Shown: positions 1 to 10,517, counted from the first letter of the stretch. The stretch is 64,000 nucleotides of DNA from Acidobacteriaceae bacterium (GCA_030037635.1 JASHQH010000038.1:16386-80385), one strand, 5' to 3'. Made by a program: numbers and translations. Notes: a model not told the origin generated them from the letters alone.

Positions 1-573
1 ATAGCCGGCTGCGCACATGCTGTGCAGGTATGGACGGCGAACAACGGCGGCATGGTTACGGTGCCCGATTCCACCGTGGAGAGCTACTACGAGAAGTGGG
101 ACGGATACGATCCTGACGATCCAAGCACCGACGCGGGCGGCGCGGAACTGGACGTATTGAATGACTGGCGGAAGCAAGGCTTTGCGGGCAACGGGCTGGT
201 GGCCTTCGCCGATCCCAAGCCGGCCAATCTGACCGAGGTGCGGCAGTCGATCGCGCTCTTTGGCGGGGTGTACATTGGGCTCGCGCTGCCTCTCACAGCA
301 CAAACCCAGGATGTGTGGGATGTGGTTGCGGACGGCGGAGACAACGCCGCGCCGGGCAGCTGGGGCGGGCACTGCGTCTTCGTTCCGAAATACGATCAGA
401 ACGGATTCACGTGCATCACCTGGGGCCAGCTGAAAACCATGACCCTGGCCTTCTGGAATCAATACTGCGACGAGGCGCACGCGCTGCTGGCCATGGATTG
501 GCTCTCAGTGAAAGGCACTGCCAGCGGCTTTGACCAAGCGCAGTTGCAGGCGGACCTGCAAGCGATTGTTTAG
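1..573 (+). CDS. Hypothetical protein, 5'-truncated by window edge
   Basis: Frame is open from base 1 through a stop at 573; the GTG at 22 is only the first in-window start. Family not recognised. Confidence 0.6.
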   Translation: MAGCAHAVQVWTANNGGMVTVPDSTVESYYEKWDGYDPDDPSTDAGGAELDVLNDWRKQGFAGNGLVAFADPKPANLTEVRQSIALFGGVYIGLALPLTAQTQDVWDVVADGGDNAAPGSWGGHCVFVPKYDQNGFTCITWGQLKTMTLAFWNQYCDEAHALLAMDWLSVKGTASGFDQAQLQADLQAIV

Positions 574-590
574 GCCGGATTCACATGGTG

Positions 591-777
591 GTTTCCCACC
601 CTTCCGGCAAGGTGCGCCGGAAGGATGGGGCAACGAGCCTGGAAAACTCCCCTCAGGGGCTAAAGCCCCGTCACATTTTTGGGGGGCGGTGACGGCCGGG
701 CTGAAGCCGGGCCCTTTCAAGGCAGCGCTGACGGTTTCCCACCGTTCCGGCAAGGTGCGCCGGAAGGATGGGGCAAC
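591..777. repeat. REP-like hairpin cluster: two 44-bp direct repeats (591-634, 734-777) flanking two smaller GGGCTNAAGCCC hairpins
   Basis: gtttcccaccSttccggcaaggtgcgccggaaggatggggcaac occurs twice with one mismatch. Each copy is an imperfect palindrome (ccacccttccggc / gccggaaggatgg). aggggctaaagcccc and ccgggctgaagccggg lie between them. Confidence 0.85.
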
Positions 778-969
778 CTCCGATTGACCAGGTTGCTGTG
801 CGGTGCCCGATCATGCGGAGCTGCGTCAAACCAATGCAAGCCAATGGACATGTGCGGCACAAGGGTCCGCGGACAGGCCCTGACCTCCCCTCAGATGGTT
901 TAATACCAATGGGGGGAGCGCCGCTTGAGCGGTGGACTCTCGCACTCCCGTGGAGGAATCCCGATACCG

Positions 970-1791
970 ATGCGCTCTTTTCATCGCTTTGCTCTTTTGC
1001 TGGCGCTTGCTTTGCCGGCAATTCCCGGATTGGCCCAAAGTTCCAGCTCTTCATCCACACCCGCACAGGATTCATCGCAAACCTCCGCACCGGATGCATC
1101 GCAAACTCAGCCGTCGCAATCCAGCCAGGCGCAACAGTCGGCCACCCAGTTGCAGCAAGCTACCAGCGTGCAGGAGCGCATCCGCCAGCGCCGCGAGCAG
1201 CGCCGCACCACCGCTATCCACGATGCCTACGACCATCGCTGGGAAACCTACGCCGACATGGGGTACCTGCGCTTCGTGCCCGGCCCCCAGCAGCAACGAC
1301 TCACCTGGTACTCCTGGGAATCGGGGCTTACCCGCTTTTCCTCTGAGCGCCTGGGTTATACGCTCGACGCCCGCGGCTACTTTGGACACGCATATGTTGG
1401 CTTGAACACCCTCAGTCAGGGCTATTTCACCCGGCCTGAAATCAGCATGTACGACGTGCTCGCCGGGCCCATCTACCGCTTCTACGTGCAGCCGAAATAT
1501 GCCATCTCAGGGCGCGTGATGGCGGGTGGCGCCTACGGGAACTTTGAAGGCGACACCAACGGGCAGAAGAATCTGTGCTATTACCCATCGGGTTCAACCA
1601 CTGAAGTCTGCAGCCTCTATCCCGACGCCTTTACCTTTGGCGCCAGCGTGAGCGTCATTGGCGAATGGAATCTGACGCCCAGTGTCAGCTTCAAACTTGC
1701 GCCCGAGTATTTTTTCACCGGCTTTGGATCGACCACGCAGGCCAGCCGCGGCTTTACCGCCGGTGCAATCTATCGATTCGGCAAGCAGTAA
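970..1791 (+). CDS. Secreted/outer-membrane beta-barrel-like hypothetical protein
   Basis: ORF 925..1791; ATG at 970 gives signal peptide MRSFHRFALLLALALPAIPGLAQ, then a Ser/Gln-rich linker and barrel-like sequence ending in GAIYRFGKQ. Confidence 0.7.
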   Translation: MRSFHRFALLLALALPAIPGLAQSSSSSSTPAQDSSQTSAPDASQTQPSQSSQAQQSATQLQQATSVQERIRQRREQRRTTAIHDAYDHRWETYADMGYLRFVPGPQQQRLTWYSWESGLTRFSSERLGYTLDARGYFGHAYVGLNTLSQGYFTRPEISMYDVLAGPIYRFYVQPKYAISGRVMAGGAYGNFEGDTNGQKNLCYYPSGSTTEVCSLYPDAFTFGASVSVIGEWNLTPSVSFKLAPEYFFTGFGSTTQASRGFTAGAIYRFGKQ

Positions 1792-1838
1792 AAAGCAGGG
1801 AACAGGGAACAGAAAACAGGGACCGAGGGGACGAAGGA
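1792..1838 (+). repeat. Heptamer G-tract array at stop of 970..1791
   Basis: taa-aaagcagggaacagggaacagaaaacagggaccgaggggacgaagg. Confidence 0.85.
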
Positions 1839-2231
1839 GCCGTCAGCGAGCCGGTGAGGACTGGAGTCCGGCGGCGAGGGTGGGGCAGCCAGCATTCTTG
1901 CGGATGCGGAGATGGGAAAAGCAACTACAGATTCCTCGCTCCGCTTACCCCATGATTGTGACACGATCATGGGGCCCCAAGCTGCTCCGTTCGGAATGAC
2001 GGACGGGTTAGGACGGGCACCCCGATTCATGCGGTAGTTGGGCCTGGAGTTCGGAGGCGGGGGTAGTGTGGCCCCCACCCTAGCCGGAAAAACAAAGACC
2101 CGGCCAGGATGGGGCACCCCGCTAACTTGCCGATTCGCTGATTTGCTGACCCGCCGGCTTGCTCCCTCGCGCCCTGCCTTCTGTTCCCTGTTGCCTGTTC
2201 CCTGTTCCCGGCTTCTATAATTCTTCCCGCC

Positions 2232-3119
2232 ATGAAAACCACACTCTCTCGCCGCAACTTCATGCAATCGGGCGCGCTGGCAGCCGCGGGCGCAGCCTCC
2301 GCGTTCAGCGCCGCCACGCCGGCGTTGGCTGAAGCTATTCCCGCCTCGGGCAAGCCCTCGCCGATCAAGCTCGGCCTGGCCGGCTACACGTTTCGCAATT
2401 TCGCCCGCACGCAGATCATCAGCTTTATGAAGCAGCTGAAGGTTTACGACTTGAACTGCAAGGACGCCAAGGACCAGTTGCCCATGGACCCGGCCGACGA
2501 GGCGAAGGCGCTGGCCGACTATGCCGCCAACGGCATCAAGCTGCATGCCGTGGGAACGGTTTATTTTCCCAAGGACGAAGACGACGATATCCGCGCCAAG
2601 TTTGAGTACGCCAAGCGCGCCGGCGTCAACGTGATCGTGGCCGGCGATCCCGCGCCCGCCACGCTGCCGCGCATTGAAAAGTTTGTGCGCGAGTACGACA
2701 TTCGCCTCGCCATCCACAACCACGGTCCAGAGGACAAGATTTACCCCTCGCCCTTCGACGTGCTGAAAGTCGTCAAGGATATGGACCCGCGCATCGGCTG
2801 CTGCATCGACGTGGGCCACGCCGCCCGCGCCGGAACCAACCTGGTTGAGGCCATCCACGCCGCCGGCCCGCGCCTCTACGACATGCACGTGAAAGATCTC
2901 ACCAGCTTTGAGAGCAAAGAGAGCCAGGTGCCGGTGGGCGAGGGCATCCTGCCTTTCCGCGAGATGTTCGAGGCGCTGATCAAGATCAGGTACCAGGGCT
3001 TCGTCGACCTCGAATACGAGATTCACGCCGACGATCCCATGCCCGGCGTCATCGAGAGCTTCGCATTCATGCGCGGCGTGCTGGACGGGATGGGCTATCT
3101 GACCAAGACAGCGAGTTAG
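2232..3119 (+). CDS. Sugar phosphate isomerase/epimerase (AP endonuclease 2-like TIM barrel), Tat-type signal
   Basis: SRRNFMQSGALAAAGAASA Tat-like leader; HNHGPED, CIDVGHAARAGTN and YDMHVKD motifs typical of the family. Confidence 0.85.
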   Translation: MKTTLSRRNFMQSGALAAAGAASAFSAATPALAEAIPASGKPSPIKLGLAGYTFRNFARTQIISFMKQLKVYDLNCKDAKDQLPMDPADEAKALADYAANGIKLHAVGTVYFPKDEDDDIRAKFEYAKRAGVNVIVAGDPAPATLPRIEKFVREYDIRLAIHNHGPEDKIYPSPFDVLKVVKDMDPRIGCCIDVGHAARAGTNLVEAIHAAGPRLYDMHVKDLTSFESKESQVPVGEGILPFREMFEALIKIRYQGFVDLEYEIHADDPMPGVIESFAFMRGVLDGMGYLTKTAS

Positions 3120-3152
3120 CAAGTCAGCTTCCCCGGGAGGCTCAACACGAAT

Positions 3153-4238
3153 ATGAGAAACGGTTTCAGGCGAGGGATGAGGACTGTACACGTATTGGCG
3201 CTGGTTGCCGCAGCGTGCTGGTGCGCGACGGCCGGGCAAGCCGGAGTCCAGGCCCAAGACACTCACAGCATCGTGGGGTTTTCGCCGTTGCCCAGCTTGT
3301 CGGGCGCTACGGGGTGGATCAACTCCCCGCCGCTGACCGCGAAAGATCTGAAAGGCAAGGTGGTGTTGGTCGACTTCTGGACCTATTCGTGTATCAACTG
3401 CCTGCGCAGCCTGCCCTACATTGAGGCGTGGGCGGAAAAGTACAAAGACAGCGGGCTGGTGGTGATCGGCGTGCACACGCCGGAATTCGACTTCGAGAAA
3501 CAACTGCCGAACGTCGAGAGGGCCGTGAAAAAGTTCGGCGTTACCTTTCCGGTGGCGCTCGACAGCAACCAGGCCATCTGGAAGGCGTTTCAAAACGAGG
3601 TTTGGCCGGCAGATTATTTTATCGACGCCAAAGGCAAGGTGCAGTATGAGGCCTTCGGCGAGGGGGACTACGCGGAGTCGGAGCGCTGGATCGAGAAGCT
3701 GTTGAAAGAGGCGAAGGCAACGCAGATGCCGGGGACGGCCACGACCATTCGCGCACAGGGCATCGAGGCGCCTGCTGACATGAACGACGTGCGATCGCCT
3801 GAAACCTATATCGGCTACGCGCGAGCCGAGAATTTTGCATCGCGGCCCGGCATCAAGCCGGACCGGGAGACACTCTACACTGCACCGGCTCGCCCGAGGC
3901 TGAATGAGTGGGGACTGGGCGGCACCTGGGCCGATCACCGGCAGATTGCAGAGCTGAAATCAGCCGGCGGAGAAATCGTTTATCGTTTTCATGCCCGCGA
4001 CCTGCATCTTGTGCTGGGCCCGGCGGCCGATGGCAAGCCGATCCATTTCAAGGTGACCATTGACGGCCAGGCCCCCGGCGAAAATCATGGCGTGGACACG
4101 GACGCCGAAGGCAATGGCGTGGTGACCGACTATCGCCTGTATCAAATGGTCAGGCTGAAGGAACACGTCACTGACCACACCTTCGTTATCGAGTTTGAGG
4201 ATCCGGGAGTGCAGGCGTTCTCGTTCACTTTCGGATGA
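3153..4238 (+). CDS. Secreted thioredoxin-like (DipZ/TlpA-type) protein with C-terminal beta-sandwich domain
   Basis: Signal peptide; FWTYSCINCLRSLPYI redox motif, VVIGVHTPEFDFE, WPADYFIDAKG. Confidence 0.85.
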   Translation: MRNGFRRGMRTVHVLALVAAACWCATAGQAGVQAQDTHSIVGFSPLPSLSGATGWINSPPLTAKDLKGKVVLVDFWTYSCINCLRSLPYIEAWAEKYKDSGLVVIGVHTPEFDFEKQLPNVERAVKKFGVTFPVALDSNQAIWKAFQNEVWPADYFIDAKGKVQYEAFGEGDYAESERWIEKLLKEAKATQMPGTATTIRAQGIEAPADMNDVRSPETYIGYARAENFASRPGIKPDRETLYTAPARPRLNEWGLGGTWADHRQIAELKSAGGEIVYRFHARDLHLVLGPAADGKPIHFKVTIDGQAPGENHGVDTDAEGNGVVTDYRLYQMVRLKEHVTDHTFVIEFEDPGVQAFSFTFG

Positions 4239-4768
4239 GCGATCGCTTGGAAATTGGAAGCAGACGGATGGTAAGACGCGCATTCGATGAGATCGCCGCC
4301 GAGATCCGCCGTTTTGCAGAGACGGCCGAAGACCTGCTTTCGCTCGAGGAGTTCTGCGTCAGCAGGATTTCAGAACGGCTGGCCCATTACAACTGGGTGG
4401 GGTTTTACATGCTCGATCCAGCCGCACCTGAGGTACTCGTTCTGGGGCCGTTTCGCGGAACTCCCACGCAGCATGTGCGCATTCCGGTTGCGCAGGGAAT
4501 CTGCGGCGCCGCGGTAACCCAGGGCGCCACGGTGATTGTCGATGACGTCTCCGCCGATCCCAGATATCTTGCCTGCTCGCTGAAGACGAAATCTGAAATC
4601 GTGGTGCCTATTCGCGCCAATGGCAGAATTGTGGGAGAGATTGACATCGACAGCCACATGCGCAACGCATTTGGCGGAGAAGATCGGCGCTTTCTGGAGG
4701 AATGCGCGGCAGAGGTAGGGCGATTTTTCGCCAACCAGAAGGAATCTGCTCCAGGGCCATCGCGATGA
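4235..4768 (+). CDS. GAF-domain protein, probable free methionine-(R)-sulfoxide reductase (fRMsr)-like
   Basis: VRIPVAQGICGAAV...DPRYLACSLKTKSEIVVPI...GEIDIDS matches the fRMsr GAF signature. Overlaps the preceding stop by ATGA. Confidence 0.75.
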   Translation: MSDRLEIGSRRMVRRAFDEIAAEIRRFAETAEDLLSLEEFCVSRISERLAHYNWVGFYMLDPAAPEVLVLGPFRGTPTQHVRIPVAQGICGAAVTQGATVIVDDVSADPRYLACSLKTKSEIVVPIRANGRIVGEIDIDSHMRNAFGGEDRRFLEECAAEVGRFFANQKESAPGPSR

Positions 4769-4814
4769 GTGGCCGCTTTTCCGGCTGCGGCGGCGTTGAA
4801 AGGCGGCAAGAACC

Positions 4815-5192
4815 GTGGTTTGCGCTTCTAACCCGATAATGGCGAAGCGCACGCAGAGCTGGGTGAAAGTGAACGCGCAAGTGGATCGCGGCGTGGTGGC
4901 TCTGATCGAGGCTCTGAACGCGGTCCCGGGGTTGCGCACCATGGAAAGCTGCGAAACCGACGGAGATGAGGCGTGGGTGTGCTTCGATGCAGGCGCAGCG
5001 AGCTGGAACCAGTTGGGGGAGATTGTTTTTGGCTGGCTCGGCCCCAAGCTCATTGACGCCTTCGGCAACCAGGTGCACATTGAAATGAAATTGACCAATG
5101 GAATTGTGATTGCGGAGATGACCGTGCACAAGTCAGTGATTGCCGTGGTCAGCCGAGCCATCCGGCAGCTGGCTGCCAGCCGCAATGGTTGA
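4815..5192 (+). CDS. Conserved hypothetical protein, copy 1 of a local paralogous pair
   Basis: WVKVNAQVDRGVVALIEALNAVPGLRTMESCETDGDEAWVCFDAG; closely matches ORF 5838..6248. The ATG at 4839 (MAKRTQ) is an alternative start. Confidence 0.75.
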   Translation: MVCASNPIMAKRTQSWVKVNAQVDRGVVALIEALNAVPGLRTMESCETDGDEAWVCFDAGAASWNQLGEIVFGWLGPKLIDAFGNQVHIEMKLTNGIVIAEMTVHKSVIAVVSRAIRQLAASRNG

Positions 5193-5246
5193 TTCCGTCG
5201 CTTTCCCCTTCTTCGATTGCAGCTCCGCTCTCTGCGAGCCCGGCTT

Positions 5247-5633
5247 TCAAGCGCCGTTTTCCATCAATCTGGCTGCCATGTCGAGCAGTTCCGTAGGAGG
5301 AATGGGCTTGGCGAGCACTTGCAGCATCTGACCCTGTGCTTCAGCTTCTTTCACCAGATCGGCCGTGCTGGGCTGGCCGGAAAAAAGCAAGAGCCTGCAT
5401 CCGGGAAGATTGGCCTTCAGAACGCCGGCGAGGTCGATTCCATTCATCCCCGGCAAAATGATGTCAAGAATTGCCAGGTCGGGCTTCCATTGGGTGGTAA
5501 TTTCGATCGCCTCTTCGGCCGAATACGCAACCCGAGTCTCCCATCCCTGCGTCGTAAACAAAAGGGCCACCGTTTTCGAGACTTTTTCATCGTCGTCGAC
5601 GATGAGCACTCGATAGTGGGTAAGCGCGGGCAT
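5247..5633 (-). CDS. Single-domain response regulator (CheY-like receiver)
   Basis: HYRVLIVDDDEKVSKTVALLFTTQGWE...PDLAILDIILPGMNGIDL...LLFSGQ...VLAKPIPP. Confidence 0.9.
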   Translation of the reverse strand: MPALTHYRVLIVDDDEKVSKTVALLFTTQGWETRVAYSAEEAIEITTQWKPDLAILDIILPGMNGIDLAGVLKANLPGCRLLLFSGQPSTADLVKEAEAQGQMLQVLAKPIPPTELLDMAARLMENGA

Positions 5634-5837
5634 AGACCTACGCGGAATTCAAGGCGATGCAAAGTCATTTCAGTCTCAAGCATGCTTTCACGACCTGAGC
5701 AGAAGTCTTCAATGGGCATGAAGTGGTACGACCACCATCCAGATCCCTTTTGGGTTGTGATGCATCAACCTGAGCCTGGAGTTGTCGCCTGGCTGGGATT
5801 CGCGCCGCTTTGATGCCCGAGCTCGGACGAACAAAAT

Positions 5838-6248
5838 TTGCTGAACGCCATAGGGGCAGCGGCGAAGCAACTTTGTGCTTCTAACCCGATGATGACCGTG
5901 CATCGCCAAGCCTGGGTGAAAGTGAACGCACAAGTGGATCGCGGCGTGGTGCCTTTGATCGAAGCGCTGAATGCGATTCCCGAGTTGCGCACCCTGGAAA
6001 GCTGCGAAACCGATGGGGATGTGGCTTGGGTCTGCTTCGATGCGGGCACGCAGAACTGGCGCAAACTCGCAGAGATTGTCTTTGACTGGCTTGGCCCCAA
6101 GCTGATGGACGCTTTCGGGAACGCGGTTCATCTGGAAATGACCCTGGTGAATGGGATCGTCATGGCGGAAATGACGGTAAACAAGTCGGTCATGTCCGCA
6201 ATGAGTCAAGCCATCCGCAACCTGGCTTTGCATGCCAAGGCTGCGTGA
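5838..6248 (+). CDS. Conserved hypothetical protein, copy 2 of a local paralogous pair
   Basis: WVKVNAQVDRGVVPLIEALNAIPELRTLESCETDGDVAWVCFDAG; homologous over its full length to 4815..5192. ATG at 5889 (MMTVHRQ) is the equivalent start. Confidence 0.75.
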   Translation: MLNAIGAAAKQLCASNPMMTVHRQAWVKVNAQVDRGVVPLIEALNAIPELRTLESCETDGDVAWVCFDAGTQNWRKLAEIVFDWLGPKLMDAFGNAVHLEMTLVNGIVMAEMTVNKSVMSAMSQAIRNLALHAKAA

Positions 6249-6261
6249 GAAACTGAGCCAC

Positions 6262-6316
6262 CCTTCCCTTGTCCCCTGCTCTTCTGTTCCCCGTTGCCTG
6301 TTGCCTGTTCCCTGCT
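6262..6316 (-). repeat. Heptamer G-tract array at stop of fumarase
   Basis: Minus strand: TAA-AGCAGGGAACAGGCAACAGGCAACGGGGAACAGAAGAGCAGGGGACAAGGG. Confidence 0.85.
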
Positions 6317-7843
6317 TTACTGCAGTATCGGTATTCCGGCAATGCGCTGCTGCCACTCCGCCGGGCCGGTCTGGTGCACGCTGGTCCCATGGGCGTCGAC
6401 GGCCACGGTGACGGGCATGTCGCGGACCTCGAACTCGTAAATGCCCTCCATGCCCAGATCTTCGAAGGCCAGGCGGCGCGAGCCGCGAATGGCCTTGGAG
6501 ACCAGATAGGCCGCGCCACCGATGGCGATCAGATACACGGCCCCGAACTCGCGGATGGCCTCGATGGCCTCGGGTCCGCGCTCAGCCTTGCCGATCATAC
6601 CCAGCATCCCCGTCTCCTTGAGCATCTGCCGCACAAAGCCGTCCATGCGCGTGGCGGTGGTGGGTCCGGCCGGGCCAACGACTTCGTCGCGCACCGGATC
6701 GACGGGCCCCACGTAGTAGATGAAGCGGCCGCGGAAGTCCACGGGCAGCTTCTCGCCGCGCTTCAGCATCTCGCTCATGCGCTTATGCGCTGCGTCGCGG
6801 CCGGTGAGCAGCCTGCCGCTCAGCAGCAGCACTTCGCCCGGCTTCCAGGCGGCCGCTTCGGCGCGGGTCACCGTGTCAAGATTCACGCGCCGCGCTCCGC
6901 TGACGTCATAGGTTAGCTTGGGCCAATCTTCCAGCGAAGGCGGATCGAGAAACACCGGGCCGGAGCCATCGAGCACGATATGCGCGTGGCGGTCGGCGGC
7001 GCATTGGGGGATCAGGGCCACGGGCAGGTTGGCCGCGTGCGCCGGCGTGTCCAACACCTTCACATCGAGCACCGTGGTCAGCCCGCCCAAACCCTGCGCG
7101 CCGATGCCCAGCCGGTTCACCTTGTCGTAAATCTCTACGCGGAGTTTTTCCGCGGTGGTCTTGGGGCCGCGCGCGATCAGCTCCGGCATGTCGATGGGGT
7201 CCATCAACGACTGCTTGGCCAGCAGCATGGCCTTCTCCGCCGTGCCGCCGATGCCGATGCCGAGAATTCCCGGCGGACACCATCCCGCGCCCATCGTGGG
7301 CACCGTTTTGAGCACCCAATCGACGACCGAGTCCGATGGATTGAGCATGACGAACTTGCTCTTGGCCTCGGAGCCTCCGCCTTTGGCGGCGACCGTCACC
7401 TCGACGGTGTTGCCGCGCACCAGGTCAACGGTGACGCAGGCAGGCGTGTTGTCGCGCGTATTCCTGCGCGCGCCCGCGGGATCGGCCTGCAGCGAAGCGC
7501 GCAGCTTGTTGTCGGGATCGAGATAGGCGCGCCGCACGCCCTCGTCGACCATCTGCTGGAGGTCCATCGGCGCCTCGCCGGGTCCCGGCTCGAAGCGCAC
7601 GTCCATGCCCAGCTTGATGAAGGCGTTCACAATTCCCGTGTCCTGGCAGATGGGCCTGTGCCCTTCGGCGCACATGCGGCTGTTGATGAGAATCTGCGCC
7701 ATGGCGTCGCGCGCCGCAGGCGACTGCTCGCGCTCGTAGGCCCTGGCCAGCGAGGTGATGTAATCGACCGGATGGTAGTAACTGATGTATTGCAGCGCGC
7801 CCGCAACGCTGGCGATGAAATCTTCCTGCCGGATGATGGTCAT
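6317..7843 (-). CDS. Fumarate hydratase, class I
   Basis: HRPICQDTGIVNAFIKLGMDVRF, GGGSEAKSKFVMLNPSDSVVDWVLKTVPTMGAGWCPPGILGIGIGG, GPTTATRMD. Confidence 0.95.
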   Translation of the reverse strand: MTIIRQEDFIASVAGALQYISYYHPVDYITSLARAYEREQSPAARDAMAQILINSRMCAEGHRPICQDTGIVNAFIKLGMDVRFEPGPGEAPMDLQQMVDEGVRRAYLDPDNKLRASLQADPAGARRNTRDNTPACVTVDLVRGNTVEVTVAAKGGGSEAKSKFVMLNPSDSVVDWVLKTVPTMGAGWCPPGILGIGIGGTAEKAMLLAKQSLMDPIDMPELIARGPKTTAEKLRVEIYDKVNRLGIGAQGLGGLTTVLDVKVLDTPAHAANLPVALIPQCAADRHAHIVLDGSGPVFLDPPSLEDWPKLTYDVSGARRVNLDTVTRAEAAAWKPGEVLLLSGRLLTGRDAAHKRMSEMLKRGEKLPVDFRGRFIYYVGPVDPVRDEVVGPAGPTTATRMDGFVRQMLKETGMLGMIGKAERGPEAIEAIREFGAVYLIAIGGAAYLVSKAIRGSRRLAFEDLGMEGIYEFEVRDMPVTVAVDAHGTSVHQTGPAEWQQRIAGIPILQ

Positions 7844-8269
7844 GTCGTTACCCGCACTTTCTAGGCACTCTCTAGGGTATTCGATGGAGGAGGCGGTTCG
7901 AAAGCTGCGAGCGCATGGCGAACGCCCGCTGGACGGCTGAACACCGAGCCCATTCGAGGGTACAGAAAAATCCGGTGAGGCGGGCGGCGTTTACCGCAAG
8001 CCTCATCGGAAAGTGGAAGCTCCACCAAGGTGCCTGCAAGGAAAGCATGCGTGCGTCGTAGATCGCGGTTCGTGAGCCTCGAAAAGCAGACGAGTGCGGG
8101 GAGTGAAGAGGTGAGAGGACAACTCCGAGGCGCAGCGGTTGCCTTCGTTCAGTAGTTGTCTCCCAGTCCCTGGTTTCTCGATCCCTTGTTCCGCCGGCCC
8201 CTCGGTCTCTGTCTTTCTGTTCCCTGCTTTTTGCTCAACCTGCCGTGTTGCCGGCCTCAAGCGGCTGGC

Positions 8270-8860
8270 TCACGGCAAACCCGGGGTTGGTGCGCTTTGT
8301 TGAGCGCCCCGAAGGCCGCTGCTGCGCGATGCTCCTGCCGCAACGGCTTCGGCTTCGGGATACGGTAACTCCGATTTTTGCGAGAGCCGCTGGCGCAGGC
8401 TGCCGGCCAGATCGGCCACCACCCGCAGCCGGTCGGCCACCGGCGGCGGAACCCCGCCGCCGCTGAGCGCCAGTTGCGATTGCAGCAGCAGTCCGGCCAC
8501 CGTGGTCTTCAATTCGGTTTCAATGGCGGCCGCAGCCGCCCGGTGGGCCAGCATCTGCTCACGTTCGCGGCGATGCAGCGCGGCGCGAAGCTCGCGCACC
8601 AGGCGGGCCGCGCCGGAGACGGCGAAGTTGATTTGCAGGGGAATGGCCAGGCCGGCCTGCTCGCAGATTTTCTCGGCCGCCGCCGGGTCGCATTCAGCCA
8701 GAGACTCGTCGACCACCACGGCAAGATACTCGCATTTGCGCAGCGCGGCCAGCGCAGCCTTGCGGCCTTCGGCCACCTCCACGTCCATGCCCAGCTGGGC
8801 GCCCACCGACGCCGCACAATTGCGCGCGCCTTCAATACCGGTCACCATCAGGATGCTCAT
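8270..8860 (-). CDS. Hypothetical protein with degenerate receiver-like N-terminus and helical region
   Basis: MSILMVTGIEGARNCAASVGAQLGMDVEVAEGRKAALAALRKCEYLAVVVDESL resembles a REC fold. Lies downstream of the NtrC/HK pair on the same strand. Confidence 0.65.
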   Translation of the reverse strand: MSILMVTGIEGARNCAASVGAQLGMDVEVAEGRKAALAALRKCEYLAVVVDESLAECDPAAAEKICEQAGLAIPLQINFAVSGAARLVRELRAALHRREREQMLAHRAAAAAIETELKTTVAGLLLQSQLALSGGGVPPPVADRLRVVADLAGSLRQRLSQKSELPYPEAEAVAAGASRSSGLRGAQQSAPTPGLP

Positions 8861-8867
8861 GATCAGC

Positions 8868-8895
8868 TCCTAGCTTCCAGCTCCTAGCTGCCAGA
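8868..8895. repeat. Heptamer-phased low-complexity array (AGCTNNN)
   Basis: agctcct agcttcc agctcct agctgcc, period 7, in the intergenic region. Confidence 0.7.
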
Positions 8896-9059
8896 CTGCT
8901 AAGTTGCAGGTTGCAGTTCTCAGATATCAGGTTTTGAGGTTTCAGCTCTTGGCTGTTCGCTTTCAGCGCGCCGCTTCTCAGGCTGTCGAGGGTTGCCACG
9001 AGATACCGCAGCCGCAAGGGAGGCGCTAGAAGCTAACAGCCATGAGCTCGTAGCTGCTT

Positions 9060-10517
<1,458 letters not shown>

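Noticed and set aside
1770-3938. 722-aa minus-strand ORF
   Set aside because: Antisense to well-supported sugar isomerase and thioredoxin-like genes; composition typical of a GC-rich shadow frame. Its REQGTGNREQ segments are just the heptamer array translated.
5247-5630. Plus-strand ORFs overlapping the receiver gene (5217..5813, 5365..5616)
   Set aside because: The minus-strand receiver has full REC signature; plus frames lack domain signal.
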